Counted from the first letter of the stretch, positions 24,950 through 34,717 are shown. The stretch is 64,000 nucleotides of DNA from an uncultured Subdoligranulum sp. (GCF_937890665.1 NZ_CALADU010000095.1:1-64000), one strand, 5' to 3'. Numbers and translations are program-made. The notes: a model not told the origin generated them from the sequence alone.

Positions 24950-27352
24950 TTATTTGACCGGCGTGGCACCCCAGATGTCGCGCGCGTAGTCCATGATGGA
25001 ACGGTCGGCACTGAAGATGCCCGCATTGGCAATGTTCATCAGGCTCATGTGGTTCCACTTCTTCTTGTCCTGGTACAGCTGCTGGACAGTCTGCTGGGCA
25101 CGGCGGTAATCCTTGAAGTCTGCCATGACCATGTACGGGTCAGAGTTGCGCAGGTTGTTGGTCACTTCGCTGAAGTTCTCACCATTCCAGCCCTTTTCCA
25201 GCATATCCAGAACTGCCATCGCAGTGTTGTCGCCGGAAATGAAGGCAGAAGGATGGTATCCCATCCCCTTGAGGGCGTTGACCTCGGGGGTAAGCATACC
25301 GAAGATGATCTCGTTGTCATGACCGGCAGCATCGGCAATTTCTACGTTGGCGCCGTCCAGCGTGCCGAGGGTGATGGCACCGTTGAGCATGAACTTCATG
25401 TTGCCGGTACCGGAAGCCTCGGTGCCAGCCAGAGAGATCTGCTCAGAAACTTCAGAGGCGGGCATCAGACGCTCGGACAGAGTGACGCAGTAATCTTCCA
25501 GATAGACCACACGCAGCTTATCGCGCACTGCGGGATCCTCGTCGATCATCTTGCCCAGCTTGCAGATCATACGAATCATCTGCTTGGCCATATAGTAGCC
25601 GGGGGCCGCCTTGGCGCCGAAAATATAGGTCTTGGGGGTGAACTCGGCGTTGGGGTTATTCTTCAGGTAGAGATACTCTGCCGCAATGTTCAGGGCATTC
25701 AGATGCTGACGCTTGTACTCATGCATCCGCTTAACCTGACAGTCGAAAATCGAATCAGGATCGATGATCTGGCCGGTAGACTTTTGCAGATAGTTGGCAA
25801 AAATTACCTTGTTTTCATGTTTGACCTTGGCCAGCTTCTCCTGCACAGCAGCATCATCGGCAAACTGCTCCAGCTTTTTCAGGTTGGAGGCATCGGTCTT
25901 GAAGCCGTCGCCGATGGTTTCCTCCAGCAGGTTGGTCAGACCGGGGTTGGACGCCAGCAGCCAGCGGCGATAGGCAATGCCGTTGGTGACGTTCTTGAAC
26001 GCCTTGGGCTTGAACAGATAGTAGTCATGGAAGACGCTATCCTTGATGATCTCGCTATGCAGCTTGGAAACGCCGTTGATGGCATGGCAGACATAGGCGC
26101 AAATATTGGCCGTGCGCACCTGATTGTCGCCCAAAATGGCCATATAATTGATCTTGCCGTAGTCGCCGGGGAACGCCTTTTCCAGCTCGATGCGGCAGCG
26201 GCGGTCCAACTCGCAGACGATCTGCCAGATACGGGGCAGCGTGCTGCGGAAGATATCGGCGTTCCACTTCTCCAACGCCTCGCTCATGACGGTGTGGTTG
26301 GTGTAGGCAAATACCTTGCGGCAGATATCGAAAGCGGTATCCCAGTCGTAGCTGCACTCATCCAACAAAATGCGCATCATTTCGGGGATGGCCACGGTGG
26401 GATGGGTGTCGTTCAGCTGGATAGCCACCTTGTCGGGCAGGTTGTCCAGGGTGCCGTACTGGTTCAGGTGGTTCTGCAGAATGTCGGCAATGGACGCAGC
26501 CGAGAAGAAGTACTGCTGACGCAGACGCAGAATCTTGCCTTCGGTATGGTTGTCGTTGGGGTAAAGGATCTTGGAGATCAGCTCTGCGGAGGCAGACTGG
26601 CTGATGGCCGTGTTGTAATTGCCGGCGTTGAAGCTGCTCATATCAAAGCTGGGCGCCTTGGCCTGCCACAGACGCAGCTTGGAAACACCCTGACTGCCGT
26701 AACCGGCCACATACATATCGTTGGGCACGGCGATGACCGAGTTGTAGTTCTCGTACTTGACGTGATGGAAGCCGCCCTCCCAGGTCTCGATGGCCTGACC
26801 GTCAAAACGGATCTCCTGCGCCTGATCGGGATGGGACTTGATCCACACCTGACCGCCGGGCAGCCAGTTGTCCGCCGTTTCCTGCTGCCAGCCGTCCACG
26901 ATCTTCTGCTTGAAGATGCCGTACTCGTACAGGATGGAGTAACCGGTACCGGGGATGCAATCCGTAGCCATACCGTCCAGATAGCAGGCAGCCAGACGGC
27001 CCAAACCGCCATTGCCAAGGCCCGCATCGGGTTCCCGATCGTAGATGGTATCGATCTTAATGTCGGCATCGGCCAGAACGCTCTCTGCCACCTCGTTCAG
27101 CCCAAGGTTGAACAGGCTGGTGCGCAGGCTGCGGCCCATCAAAAATTCCATGCAGAGATAATATACCTGCTTTTTGCCCTCGCCCAAGACCTTGGACTGG
27201 AACCGCTTCTGGCGGTCCGACATGATCTGGCGGGTGATGGAAGCCAAACAACGGTAGATCTGATCGGCGGATGCAGTGTCCAACGTGACATTGCACTCGC
27301 TCATCAGAGTATCTTTGAGCATCTTCTCAAACTCACGCTTGGTATATTTCAA
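24950..27352 (-). CDS. glgP: Glycogen/maltodextrin phosphorylase
   Basis: 800 residues if started at the TTG at 27352, which sits 7 bases after AAGGAGAG; a GTG further upstream (27388) has no ribosome site. This is a GT35 phosphorylase. N-terminal motifs are EFLMGRSLRTSLFN and GNGGLGRLAACYLDG. The PLP-binding lysine is in GTGNMKFMLNGAITLGTLDGAN near residue 655. It releases glucose 1-phosphate from alpha-1,4-glucans in the cytoplasm. The next gene encodes a GH13 hydrolase, making a small glucan-breakdown unit. Full length with no missing residue noted. Confidence 0.95.
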   Translation of the reverse strand: MKYTKREFEKMLKDTLMSECNVTLDTASADQIYRCLASITRQIMSDRQKRFQSKVLGEGKKQVYYLCMEFLMGRSLRTSLFNLGLNEVAESVLADADIKIDTIYDREPDAGLGNGGLGRLAACYLDGMATDCIPGTGYSILYEYGIFKQKIVDGWQQETADNWLPGGQVWIKSHPDQAQEIRFDGQAIETWEGGFHHVKYENYNSVIAVPNDMYVAGYGSQGVSKLRLWQAKAPSFDMSSFNAGNYNTAISQSASAELISKILYPNDNHTEGKILRLRQQYFFSAASIADILQNHLNQYGTLDNLPDKVAIQLNDTHPTVAIPEMMRILLDECSYDWDTAFDICRKVFAYTNHTVMSEALEKWNADIFRSTLPRIWQIVCELDRRCRIELEKAFPGDYGKINYMAILGDNQVRTANICAYVCHAINGVSKLHSEIIKDSVFHDYYLFKPKAFKNVTNGIAYRRWLLASNPGLTNLLEETIGDGFKTDASNLKKLEQFADDAAVQEKLAKVKHENKVIFANYLQKSTGQIIDPDSIFDCQVKRMHEYKRQHLNALNIAAEYLYLKNNPNAEFTPKTYIFGAKAAPGYYMAKQMIRMICKLGKMIDEDPAVRDKLRVVYLEDYCVTLSERLMPASEVSEQISLAGTEASGTGNMKFMLNGAITLGTLDGANVEIADAAGHDNEIIFGMLTPEVNALKGMGYHPSAFISGDNTAMAVLDMLEKGWNGENFSEVTNNLRNSDPYMVMADFKDYRRAQQTVQQLYQDKKKWNHMSLMNIANAGIFSADRSIMDYARDIWGATPVK

Positions 27353-27433
27353 AATCGTTCTCTCCTTACTATTTTGTTTTGGGATCACTGATTTTTCCTA
27401 AGTTTAACGGCATCCAAAATTGCCATATTATTG

Positions 27434-27462
27434 ATTATAGCCACATTTTGGGAATTGCGCAA
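27434..27462 (-). promoter_or_regulatory. Promoter of glgP
   Basis: On the minus strand TTGCGC, 17 bases, TATAAT, 82 bases before the TTG start. Confidence 0.75.
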
Positions 27463-27512
27463 GGGAAAATTGCCTCTTTGACGGCTTTTTTACACTTTTC
27501 CACAAAAAGGGC

Positions 27513-27541
27513 TTTTGCTGATTGCCGTTTTGTATTATAAT
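27513..27541 (+). promoter_or_regulatory. Promoter of the zapA operon
   Basis: TTTTGC, 17 bases, and a perfect TATAAT at 27536-27541, about 77 bases before zapA. Confidence 0.55.
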
Positions 27542-27617
27542 ATTGGTAAGATTTTTCTCGCCTGCCCGTTGACGCAGGATTCAATTTAAACATAAAGCAG
27601 GAAGGAGCACAATTTTT

Positions 27618-27995
27618 ATGGGAATGGCTACTTCAAAAGTACGGCTGAACATCTGTGGGTCCAGCTATGTGGTCAATACCAGCGAGAGTGAAGACTATAT
27701 GCAGAATCTGGCTGACCGGCTGAATCTGGACATGAACGAGCTGATGGCCTCCTCCAATTCCGTTTCCATTACCACCGCTGCCGTCATGACAGCGCTGAAT
27801 TATCGGGACGAACTGGAAAAGGCCAGCGGCAGTGCCGATAATATGCGCCGCCAGATCAAGGATTACCTCGAAGATGCCGCCAGTGCCAAGATGGCCGCCG
27901 AGGAAGTGCGCCGCGAAAACGCCACGCTGAAACGCCGGATCGATGAACTGGAACGCCGTTTGCGCCGTTCCCAGAACAGTCAGGAGATGCCGTGA
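27618..27995 (+). CDS. zapA: Cell division protein ZapA
   Basis: 125 residues. The ZapA globular head spans about 5-60 (KVRLNICGSSYVVNTSESEDYMQNLADRL region), then a coiled coil to the end rich in Arg/Glu. AGGAAGGAGC lies ahead of the ATG. ZapA crosslinks FtsZ protofilaments at the septum. The stop codon overlaps the GTG start of the U32 peptidase gene (GTGA), an arrangement conserved in many Firmicutes. Confidence 0.92.
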   Translation: MGMATSKVRLNICGSSYVVNTSESEDYMQNLADRLNLDMNELMASSNSVSITTAAVMTALNYRDELEKASGSADNMRRQIKDYLEDAASAKMAAEEVRRENATLKRRIDELERRLRRSQNSQEMP

Positions 27996-30070
27996 GCCGC
28001 CCGCTGGAGATTTTAGCCCCCGCGGGCAACCGCGAAATGCTTGGCGCCGCTGTGTTCAGCGGCGCTGATGCTGTTTATCTGGGGCTTACCGGATTTAATG
28101 CCCGCCGCACGGCGGGCAACTTTACGCCCGAGGAGCTGCGGGAGGCCGTGGCCTTCTGCCATGCCCGGGGCGTGCGGGTCCACGTCACCCTGAACACCTT
28201 GGTCTATGCTCGGGAGCTGGATGGCTTGGCCGACGCGGTACGCGCCGTGGCCCAAGCCGGTGCTGACGCGGTCATTTCCGACGATCTGGCCACCGCTCAG
28301 CTTGTAAAGCAGATTGCCCCCACGTTGCATCTGCACGGCTCCACCCAAATGAGCGTGCATACCCCCGCCGGTGCGCAGGAGTTGGCATCGTTGGGCTACG
28401 ACCGGGTGATTCTCGCCCGGGAACTTTCGTTGGAAGAGATCCGGGCCGTTTGTGCCGCCAGCCCCATTGAATGTGAGGTATTCATTCATGGCGCACTCTG
28501 CATGAGCGTCAGCGGCCAATGCATGATGAGCGCTTTTCTGGGCGGACGCAGCGGCAACCGCGGCGCCTGTGCGGGGCCCTGCCGCCTGCCATTTGACGCC
28601 TCGGCCGGGCTGGCACCGGGCAAACCGGGCCAAGCCTGCCACCTAAGCCTTAAGGATATGGACCATATCCCCCACCTGCGGGAGCTGATGGATGCCGGTG
28701 TGGCCAGCGTCAAGATCGAAGGCCGGCTGCGCACCCCCGAATACGCGGCAGCCAGTGTGGCTGCCTGCCGCGCTGTGCGGGCCGGACAGCCCTATGATGA
28801 GGCACTGGTGCGGGATATTTTCTCCCGTTCGGGCTTCACCGACGGTTACCTGACCGGACGCAACGATGGCAAGATGTTCGGCGTGCGCACCGAGGCCGAT
28901 GCCGCCGCCACCCGCGCCGCCACCCCCAAGGCCCGGGAGCTTTTCCGCCGGGAGTTGCAGCGCATCCCCGTGCGTTTTACCGCCACCTGTGAAACCGAAG
29001 GCGTCAAACTCTCGGTAACCGACGAGGACGGCCACAAGGCAGTGGTTTACAGCGAAGAAGTGCCGCAGCCCGCCCAGAAAGACCAAACCCCTGCCATCCA
29101 GCGGGCACTGGGCAAGACCGGCGGCACGCCCTTCGTCTGCGAAGCGGTGGATTTACAGGGCACCCCGGGCTTTTTGCCGGGCAGTGTCTGGAATGAACTG
29201 CGCCGGGAGGCTTTGGAAACGCTGTTGGAAAAGCGCTCGGTGGTTGTCCCCCATGGGGTACAGCCTTATCTTGCACCCCACTTTGCTTCCCATCCCGTAG
29301 GGGCCGTCCCCACACTGGCCGCCCGGTTTGCCACTGTCGCCCAATGTCCGGCAAACTTTGTGGACCGGCTGCAATGGCTGATCTTCCCCCTCAGTGAGGC
29401 TGACAAAATCCCCGCCCATTGGCGCAGCAAAACCTTGCTGGAACTGCCCCGGGTCATGTTCGGTAAGCTGGAAGCCCAGGCTACCGCTCGGCTGCAATCG
29501 CTGCAAGGCGCCGGTTTTGCCGGTGCGGTAGCAAACAATGTTGCCCATCTGCGGATTGCCCAGAATTGGCCGCTCTATGGCGGGTTGGGGCTTAATATTA
29601 CCAACCCCTTGTCTGCCGCCCGTTATACGGAATTGGGACTGCGGGGGCTCCTGCTTCATCCCGAAACCGCCCTCAACGCTATGCAGGCAATCGCCCCCCT
29701 ATATAAAGAGGCTCCCATCCCCACAGCGGCCCTTTGTTACGGGCATATTCCGCTGATGCTGACCCGGGCCTGCCCCCTGCGCAACGTACGAAGCTGCGCC
29801 CAATGTTCCGGCGGCGGCACGCTGCGGGACCGCAAAGGCCGGGATTTCACCGTGACCTGCTCGGCACCCGGTGGCGCGTGGATCCGCACGGTATGGAACC
29901 CCGTACCGCTGTATATGGGAGACCGAATGACCGAATTGCCGGTGGATGTGGCGGTAGCGGCCTTCACCACCGAGTCCCCTGCCCGTACCGCCCAGATTTT
30001 GGACGCCTTAACGGCGGGTCAACCGTTTGACAGCGAGTTCACCCGTGGGCTATACTATACCAACAACTGA
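27992..30070 (+). CDS. U32 family protein (RlhA/TrhP-like RNA hydroxylation factor)
   Basis: 692 residues with a GTG start overlapping zapA. The N-terminal U32 catalytic-like domain begins LEILAPAGNREML and contains HGSTQMSVHTPAGAQ. The conserved cysteine block CMSVSGQCMMSAFLGGRSGNRGACAGPC falls near 170-197 and in E. coli RlhA/TrhP relates to an Fe-S cluster and prephenate-dependent hydroxylation of RNA. The long C-terminal part (DUF3656-type) with the late CPLRN...CAQC cysteines points to the RlhA size class. Classical annotation is 'peptidase U32', but RNA hydroxylation is better supported for the family. A dUTPase follows. Confidence 0.88.
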   Translation: MSRPLEILAPAGNREMLGAAVFSGADAVYLGLTGFNARRTAGNFTPEELREAVAFCHARGVRVHVTLNTLVYARELDGLADAVRAVAQAGADAVISDDLATAQLVKQIAPTLHLHGSTQMSVHTPAGAQELASLGYDRVILARELSLEEIRAVCAASPIECEVFIHGALCMSVSGQCMMSAFLGGRSGNRGACAGPCRLPFDASAGLAPGKPGQACHLSLKDMDHIPHLRELMDAGVASVKIEGRLRTPEYAAASVAACRAVRAGQPYDEALVRDIFSRSGFTDGYLTGRNDGKMFGVRTEADAAATRAATPKARELFRRELQRIPVRFTATCETEGVKLSVTDEDGHKAVVYSEEVPQPAQKDQTPAIQRALGKTGGTPFVCEAVDLQGTPGFLPGSVWNELRREALETLLEKRSVVVPHGVQPYLAPHFASHPVGAVPTLAARFATVAQCPANFVDRLQWLIFPLSEADKIPAHWRSKTLLELPRVMFGKLEAQATARLQSLQGAGFAGAVANNVAHLRIAQNWPLYGGLGLNITNPLSAARYTELGLRGLLLHPETALNAMQAIAPLYKEAPIPTAALCYGHIPLMLTRACPLRNVRSCAQCSGGGTLRDRKGRDFTVTCSAPGGAWIRTVWNPVPLYMGDRMTELPVDVAVAAFTTESPARTAQILDALTAGQPFDSEFTRGLYYTNN

Positions 30071-30080
30071 GAGGTTTTCT

Positions 30081-30527
30081 ATGCAAATGACCGTTTCCTG
30101 CAAAAAACTGGACCCCCGTGCCAAGCTGCCCGTCTACGCAACCCCCGGTGCCGCTGCCGCCGACTTGTGCGCTTTGCTGGATGAACCGCTGACCATCGCC
30201 CCGATGCAGCGGATTCTGGTACCGACCGGGCTGGCTATCGAACTGCCCAATGCCCAATGTGTGGCTTTGGTCTACGCTCGCAGTGGGCTTTCCATCAAAC
30301 ACGGCCTCTGCATGGCCAACGGCGTGGGTGTTATTGACAGCGACTACCGTGGGGAACTGCGGGTGCCGATGATCAACCTGTCCGACACCCCCTACACCGT
30401 CCAGCCCGGGGAGCGCGTAGCCCAGCTTTGCATCGCCCCGGTTTGGCAGGCCGCCTTTGTGCAGGCTGAAACGCTGAGCGATACCGACCGGGGCACCGGC
30501 GGGTTTGGCTCCACCGGAACGGTGTAA
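30081..30527 (+). CDS. dut: dUTP diphosphatase
   Basis: 148 residues from the ATG at 30081 (GAGAGG upstream). The trimeric dUTPase motifs appear in order: PGAAAADLCA, ARSGLSIKHG, GVIDSDYRGELRV with the catalytic Asp, ERVAQLCI and the C-terminal RGTGGFGSTG arm. It hydrolyses dUTP to dUMP, keeping uracil out of DNA and feeding thymidylate synthesis. It lies between the U32 gene and maf in a same-strand run. Confidence 0.96.
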   Translation: MQMTVSCKKLDPRAKLPVYATPGAAAADLCALLDEPLTIAPMQRILVPTGLAIELPNAQCVALVYARSGLSIKHGLCMANGVGVIDSDYRGELRVPMINLSDTPYTVQPGERVAQLCIAPVWQAAFVQAETLSDTDRGTGGFGSTGTV

Positions 30528-30621
30528 GGACAAGCAATTTCCAAAATTTTCCAGTCTCGTGTCGGTGCGGCAGATTTCGACGTCCCCACCCGACTATAAT
30601 CGAACACGAAAGGACCCCGCC

Positions 30622-31176
30622 ATGGCTTTGATTCTGGCTTCCGGCAGCCCGCGCCGCCGGGAATTGATGGCTTTGATCACAACGGACTACACCGTCATCA
30701 CCAGCGACGTGGATGAAAGCAAGATCGCCGCCGATACCCCCGCTCATCTGGCGCAGGCGTTGGCTACCGCTAAAGCTCGCGCCGTGGCAGCCCAGCACCC
30801 CGCCGACATTGTCTGCGGCTTTGACACGGTGGTGGACTGCAACGGCGAAGTGTTCGGCAAACCGCGCGATGAAGCCGACGCTTTGCGGATGCTGCGTGCG
30901 CTTTCGGGCTGCACCCACAAGGTACATACCGGTGTATGCATCTGCCGCGGTGCCCGGGCTGCTGCGACGGTTGAAACTACGTTGGTCCACTTTTCCCCCA
31001 TTGAGGAGGCGGATCTGCTGGCCTATGTGCGCACGCCGGAACCTTACGACAAAGCCGGGGCTTACGCCATTCAAGGCCATGCGGCGTTGTGGTGCGCGGG
31101 CATTGCGGGGTGCTACTACAATATTATGGGGCTGCCGGTACACCGGGCGGCGCAGTTGCTGCGCGAATTTTGCTGA
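30622..31176 (+). CDS. maf: Maf-family nucleotide pyrophosphatase
   Basis: 184 residues. The start MALILASGSPRRRELM holds the conserved SxSPRR motif. DESKIAADTP and CGFDTVVDCNGEVFGKPRDEADALRML carry the catalytic Asp and Lys residues, and YDKAGAYAIQG is near the C-terminus. Members hydrolyse dTTP/UTP and modified nucleotides and are linked to septation. AAAGGA precedes the ATG. It is followed by mreB, a common Maf-MreB neighbourhood. Confidence 0.95.
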   Translation: MALILASGSPRRRELMALITTDYTVITSDVDESKIAADTPAHLAQALATAKARAVAAQHPADIVCGFDTVVDCNGEVFGKPRDEADALRMLRALSGCTHKVHTGVCICRGARAAATVETTLVHFSPIEEADLLAYVRTPEPYDKAGAYAIQGHAALWCAGIAGCYYNIMGLPVHRAAQLLREFC

Positions 31177-31215
31177 CGGGTACCGCTGCGCAGCCCCCAA
31201 GTGAGGGAGCTGTGC

Positions 31216-32286
31216 ATGAGCAGGATTGCAGATTTTTTCAAAGCTTTTTTCGGGAGAATACGCGCTATGTTTACCAAAGACATTGGCATTGATTTGGGCA
31301 CCGCGAACACGCTGGTCTATATGAAAGGCCGTGGGATCATCATGCGGGAACCCAGCGTGGTGGCTGTGGACCCTCGCAGCGATGAGCTGCGGGTTCGCAG
31401 CGTAGGGCACGAGGCCAAGGCCGTCATCGGCCGTGCCCCGGGTTCCATCGTGGCGGTGCGGCCGCTGAAGGACGGCGTCATTGCCGATTTTGACATCACC
31501 GCCGCCATGCTGCAAAGTTTTATCCGGCAGGCCTGCGGCAACAATATTTTGGCCCGTCCCCGGGTGGTCATCTGTGTCCCTTCCGGTGTGACTGAAGTGG
31601 AACGCCGTGCCGTACGGCAGGCAGCAGCCAAAGCCGGTGCCCGGCAGGTCACCGTTGTGGAAGAACCCATGGCGGCAGCCATCGGTGCAGGGCTGCCCAC
31701 CACCGACGCTGTGGGCAGCATGATTGTTGACATCGGCGGCGGTACGGCGGAAGTGGCAGTCATCAGCCTGTCGGGTATTGTGGCCAGCCGCAGCGTGCGC
31801 TGTGCCGGCGACACGCTGGACCAGAGCATCATTGCCTTTATCAAGCGGAAATATAACCTGCTGGTGGGCGAACGCACCGCCGAACAAATCAAGATTGAGA
31901 TCGGTTCCGCCTGTCCGCAGGACCCCGAGACCAGCATGGAGATCAAGGGTCGTAATCTGGTGGACGGCCTGCCCAAGGATATTTTAATCCGTTCTGAGGA
32001 AGTGCGGGAGGCAATGAGCGAAAGCCTGCTGCGCATCGTAGACGCCATCAAAGACACCTTGGAGCGCACCCCGCCGGAACTGTCCAGTGACATCATCGAC
32101 CGGGGCATCATGCTGTCGGGCGGCGGTGCCCTGCTCCGTGGGCTGGACACCCTGATTCAGAATGAAACCGGCATTACCGTGCATGTAGCCGAAAGCCCGC
32201 TGGATTGCGTGGCCTTGGGTGCCGGTGCCGTGCTGGATAACCCGGAATTGGCGGGCAAACGCAAAGAGGAACTCAGCTATTTGTAA
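31216..32286 (+). CDS. mreB: Rod-shape protein MreB
   Basis: 356 residues from the ATG at 31216 (GAGGGAG upstream). This gives a 17-residue amphipathic extension before the usual MFTKDIGIDLGTANTLVY start; the alternative ATG at 31267 would remove it. Actin-fold motifs include the phosphate loops (DLGTAN; VDIGGGTAEVAV) and MLSGGGALLRGLD. MreB filaments direct sidewall synthesis. No mreC or mreD follows: a terminator and a sugar operon come next. The gene may thus be an MreB paralogue or a relocated mreB. Confidence 0.93.
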   Translation: MSRIADFFKAFFGRIRAMFTKDIGIDLGTANTLVYMKGRGIIMREPSVVAVDPRSDELRVRSVGHEAKAVIGRAPGSIVAVRPLKDGVIADFDITAAMLQSFIRQACGNNILARPRVVICVPSGVTEVERRAVRQAAAKAGARQVTVVEEPMAAAIGAGLPTTDAVGSMIVDIGGGTAEVAVISLSGIVASRSVRCAGDTLDQSIIAFIKRKYNLLVGERTAEQIKIEIGSACPQDPETSMEIKGRNLVDGLPKDILIRSEEVREAMSESLLRIVDAIKDTLERTPPELSSDIIDRGIMLSGGGALLRGLDTLIQNETGITVHVAESPLDCVALGAGAVLDNPELAGKRKEELSYL

Positions 32287-32305
32287 GGATTTCAGAACCA
32301 TACAA

Positions 32306-32337
32306 GGGGCGCGGCCATAGCGGCTGCGCCCCTTTTT
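32306..32337 (+). terminator. Terminator after mreB
   Basis: A GGGGCGC-GGCC stem with an AGCGGCT-GCGCCCC partner, followed by TTTTT. Confidence 0.88.
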
Positions 32338-32359
32338 CTGTGCAAAATAGAGGTTTCTC

Positions 32360-32388
32360 TTGCCGTAAAAGGGCAAACGCAGTATAAT
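32360..32388 (+). promoter_or_regulatory. Promoter of the nonulosonic acid operon
   Basis: TTGCCG (32360-32365), a 17-base spacer, TATAAT (32383-32388). The first start codon is 64 bases on. Confidence 0.8.
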
Positions 32389-32451
32389 GACAATGTATAT
32401 TTGTAAGTATAGGCCGCATTTTTGCGGTAACCATACAGGGAGGCAATCCGT

Positions 32452-33615
32452 ATGTCTGAGTTTATCCCCCTTTCGGTCCCGAATTTTGGTCCGCGGGAGG
32501 CCGAGCTGGCTGGGGAAGCCATTACCTCCGGCTGGGTTTCCACCAGCGGCGGCAAGGTCACCGAATTTGAAGAGGCGTTGGCCCGGTATCTGGGTATGGA
32601 CCGCGCCGTAGCCTGCAACGGCGGTTCCAGTGCGCTGCATCTGGCCGCCATGGCCGCCGGCATTACCCGAGGGGATGAGGTCATTGTACCCACGCTGACC
32701 TTCATCGCGGCAGTCAACCCGCTGACCCGCTATGTAGGGGCCGAGCCCATCTTTATCGGTTGCGATGATTCGCTCTGCATCGATCCCGATGCCGTAGAAG
32801 ATTTCTGCCGCACCCACTGTGAACTGCGGGACGGCAAACTCTACAACAAAACCACCGGCGCCCATGTAAAAGCGCTGGAAGCCGTCCATGTGTTCGGCAA
32901 TATGGCGGACATGCCCCGCCTGTTGGAGATCGCCCAGCGCTATCATCTCATCCTTATTGAGGATGCCACCGAAGCTTTGGGCACCCACTATACCGAGGGC
33001 CCTCTGGCCGGGAAGTTTGCCGGCACCATCGGTGATATCGGCTGTTACAGCTTCAACGGCAACAAGATCATCACCACCGGGGCGGGCGGTGCTGTGGTAT
33101 CCAACCATCCCGATTGGGCCGAACACGCCAAGCATCTTTCCACGCAGGCCAAAGCGGACATGCTGCAATTCCTCCACGATGAGGTCGGCTACAACTACCG
33201 TATGACCAACGTGCAGGCCTGTCTGGGACTGGCCCAACTGGAGCGGCTGGAAGGCTTCATCGCCCACAAAAAGGAGCTTTATGACCACTATGTAGCCCGG
33301 CTGGACGGCGTACAGGGACTGCACATTCTGCCGTTCCGCACCAAGGGCGTTCGTCCCAACCGTTGGTTCTTCAGCCTGTACCTGAAAGATTCCGGGCTGG
33401 ACCGGGACACTGTCATCGAAAAACTGCAAGCTCAAAAAATCCAGACCCGCCCGGTTTGGGCTTTGATCCACGAGCAGGCCGACTACCCCCGCAACGAAGG
33501 CTATCATCTGGAGAAGGCGCAAGACTACCGGAAATACATCGTCAACCTTCCCTGCTCCACCAACCTGTCGCTCGAGGATTGCGAGCGAGTCTGTCAGGCG
33601 GTTTTGAGCCTGTAA
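32452..33615 (+). CDS. DegT/DnrJ/EryC1 aminotransferase, LegC-like
   Basis: 387 residues, fold-type I PLP enzyme. The PLP lysine is in SFNGNKIITTGAGG near 205, and GGSSALHLAA near 60 binds the cofactor phosphate. EDATEALGTHY carries the pyridine-contacting Asp. Its closest recognised type is the LegC-like enzyme that places the 4-amino group on a 4-keto-6-deoxy nucleotide sugar in bacillosamine/legionaminate synthesis. It is the first gene of a run ending in NeuA. The 4,6-dehydratase (LegB) that would supply its substrate is not in the window. Confidence 0.88.
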   Translation: MSEFIPLSVPNFGPREAELAGEAITSGWVSTSGGKVTEFEEALARYLGMDRAVACNGGSSALHLAAMAAGITRGDEVIVPTLTFIAAVNPLTRYVGAEPIFIGCDDSLCIDPDAVEDFCRTHCELRDGKLYNKTTGAHVKALEAVHVFGNMADMPRLLEIAQRYHLILIEDATEALGTHYTEGPLAGKFAGTIGDIGCYSFNGNKIITTGAGGAVVSNHPDWAEHAKHLSTQAKADMLQFLHDEVGYNYRMTNVQACLGLAQLERLEGFIAHKKELYDHYVARLDGVQGLHILPFRTKGVRPNRWFFSLYLKDSGLDRDTVIEKLQAQKIQTRPVWALIHEQADYPRNEGYHLEKAQDYRKYIVNLPCSTNLSLEDCERVCQAVLSL

Positions 33616-33645
33616 CCCACCACCGACCGAGAGGGGGATCATCCT

Positions 33646-34695
33646 TTGATCCAAGTAGAAGAATTGTTCCTTGCACCGGACGCCACCGTGCTGGAAGCGC
33701 TGCGCAAGCTGGACGAAACCGGCCAGCGCATCCTGTTTATTGCGCCGCAGGGCCGGTTGGAAGCAGCTTTGACCGACGGGGACATCCGCAAGTTTTTCCT
33801 GCGGGGGGGCACGCCCGATCAAGCTGTGCAGTTGGCGGCCAACTACCATCCGCTGAGCCTACCCATAGCGGAACGGGGCCGCGCCAAAGAGGTCCTGCAG
33901 GCCAATCGCATCGACGCCTTGCCCATTCTGGACAAGCGGGGCGTCATCACCGACATTGTCTTTGCCCACGGTCTGGATGTGGACAACCGCAAACATGCCG
34001 ATATTCCGGTGGTCATGATGGCCGGCGGACTGGGGACCCGGCTCTACCCCTATACGAAAATCCTGCCCAAGCCGCTGATCCCCGTGGGCGAACAGCCCAT
34101 CGCCGAACTGATTATGGATCGGTTCCGGGATTTCGGCTGCCGCCAGTTCACCATGATCGTCAACTATAAACGCGGCATGATCAAGTCCTATTTCAACGAG
34201 TTGGAGAAGGACTACACCGTAGATTTTGCCGATGAAGATGTCTTTATGGGCACCGGCGGCGGGCTTTGCCTGCTCAAAGGAAAGCTCCAATCCCCCTTCT
34301 TCTTCACCAACTGTGATACGCTGCTGGATGTGGATTTTGGGGACATCTACGAGTACCACAAAAAGCACGGCAATCTGGTGACAATGGTCTGTGCTTTCAA
34401 GCACTATACCGTACCGTACGGCGTAGTGGAACTGGGACCGGACGGCGGGATCGCCGCCATGCGGGAAAAACCGGAGCTGGATTTTCTGACCAACACCGGC
34501 GTCTACGTAGTGGAACCCCGGGTGGTGGACGAAATGCAGGACGGGGAGGTTATTGGCTTCCCCGATGTGATCGAACGCTACCGTGCCGCCGGAGAAAAGG
34601 TAGGGGTCTACCCCATTGCCGAGAGCAGTTGGATGGATATGGGCCAGCTGGAAGAACTGGAAAAAATGCGGCGCAAACTGGAAAACCAGTCCTGA
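33646..34695 (+). CDS. CBS-domain sugar nucleotidyltransferase, PtmE/LegX-like
   Basis: 349 residues starting at a TTG with GAGAGGGGG upstream. Two CBS motifs occupy about 1-115. A nucleotidyltransferase domain follows, with MMAGGLGTRLYPYTKILPKP near 126-145, the metal-binding CDTLLDVDF near 225 and a conserved DMGQ end. This CBS-NTP-transferase fusion is characteristic of PtmE-type enzymes that make GDP-glucosamine-like precursors in the Campylobacter legionaminate route. Its place between LegC-like and NeuB genes supports that, and the exact sugar is inferred. Confidence 0.85.
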   Translation: MIQVEELFLAPDATVLEALRKLDETGQRILFIAPQGRLEAALTDGDIRKFFLRGGTPDQAVQLAANYHPLSLPIAERGRAKEVLQANRIDALPILDKRGVITDIVFAHGLDVDNRKHADIPVVMMAGGLGTRLYPYTKILPKPLIPVGEQPIAELIMDRFRDFGCRQFTMIVNYKRGMIKSYFNELEKDYTVDFADEDVFMGTGGGLCLLKGKLQSPFFFTNCDTLLDVDFGDIYEYHKKHGNLVTMVCAFKHYTVPYGVVELGPDGGIAAMREKPELDFLTNTGVYVVEPRVVDEMQDGEVIGFPDVIERYRAAGEKVGVYPIAESSWMDMGQLEELEKMRRKLENQS

Positions 34696-34717
34696 CATAC
34701 CAATAAAGGAGAGAACT

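Noticed and set aside
24236..27391. Very long open frame (1,051 codons) on the strand opposite glgP
   Set aside because: It is the antisense shadow of a G+C-rich, codon-biased gene; the minus-strand frame encodes a full glycogen phosphorylase with all motifs, whereas the plus-strand product has no recognisable domain or ribosome site.
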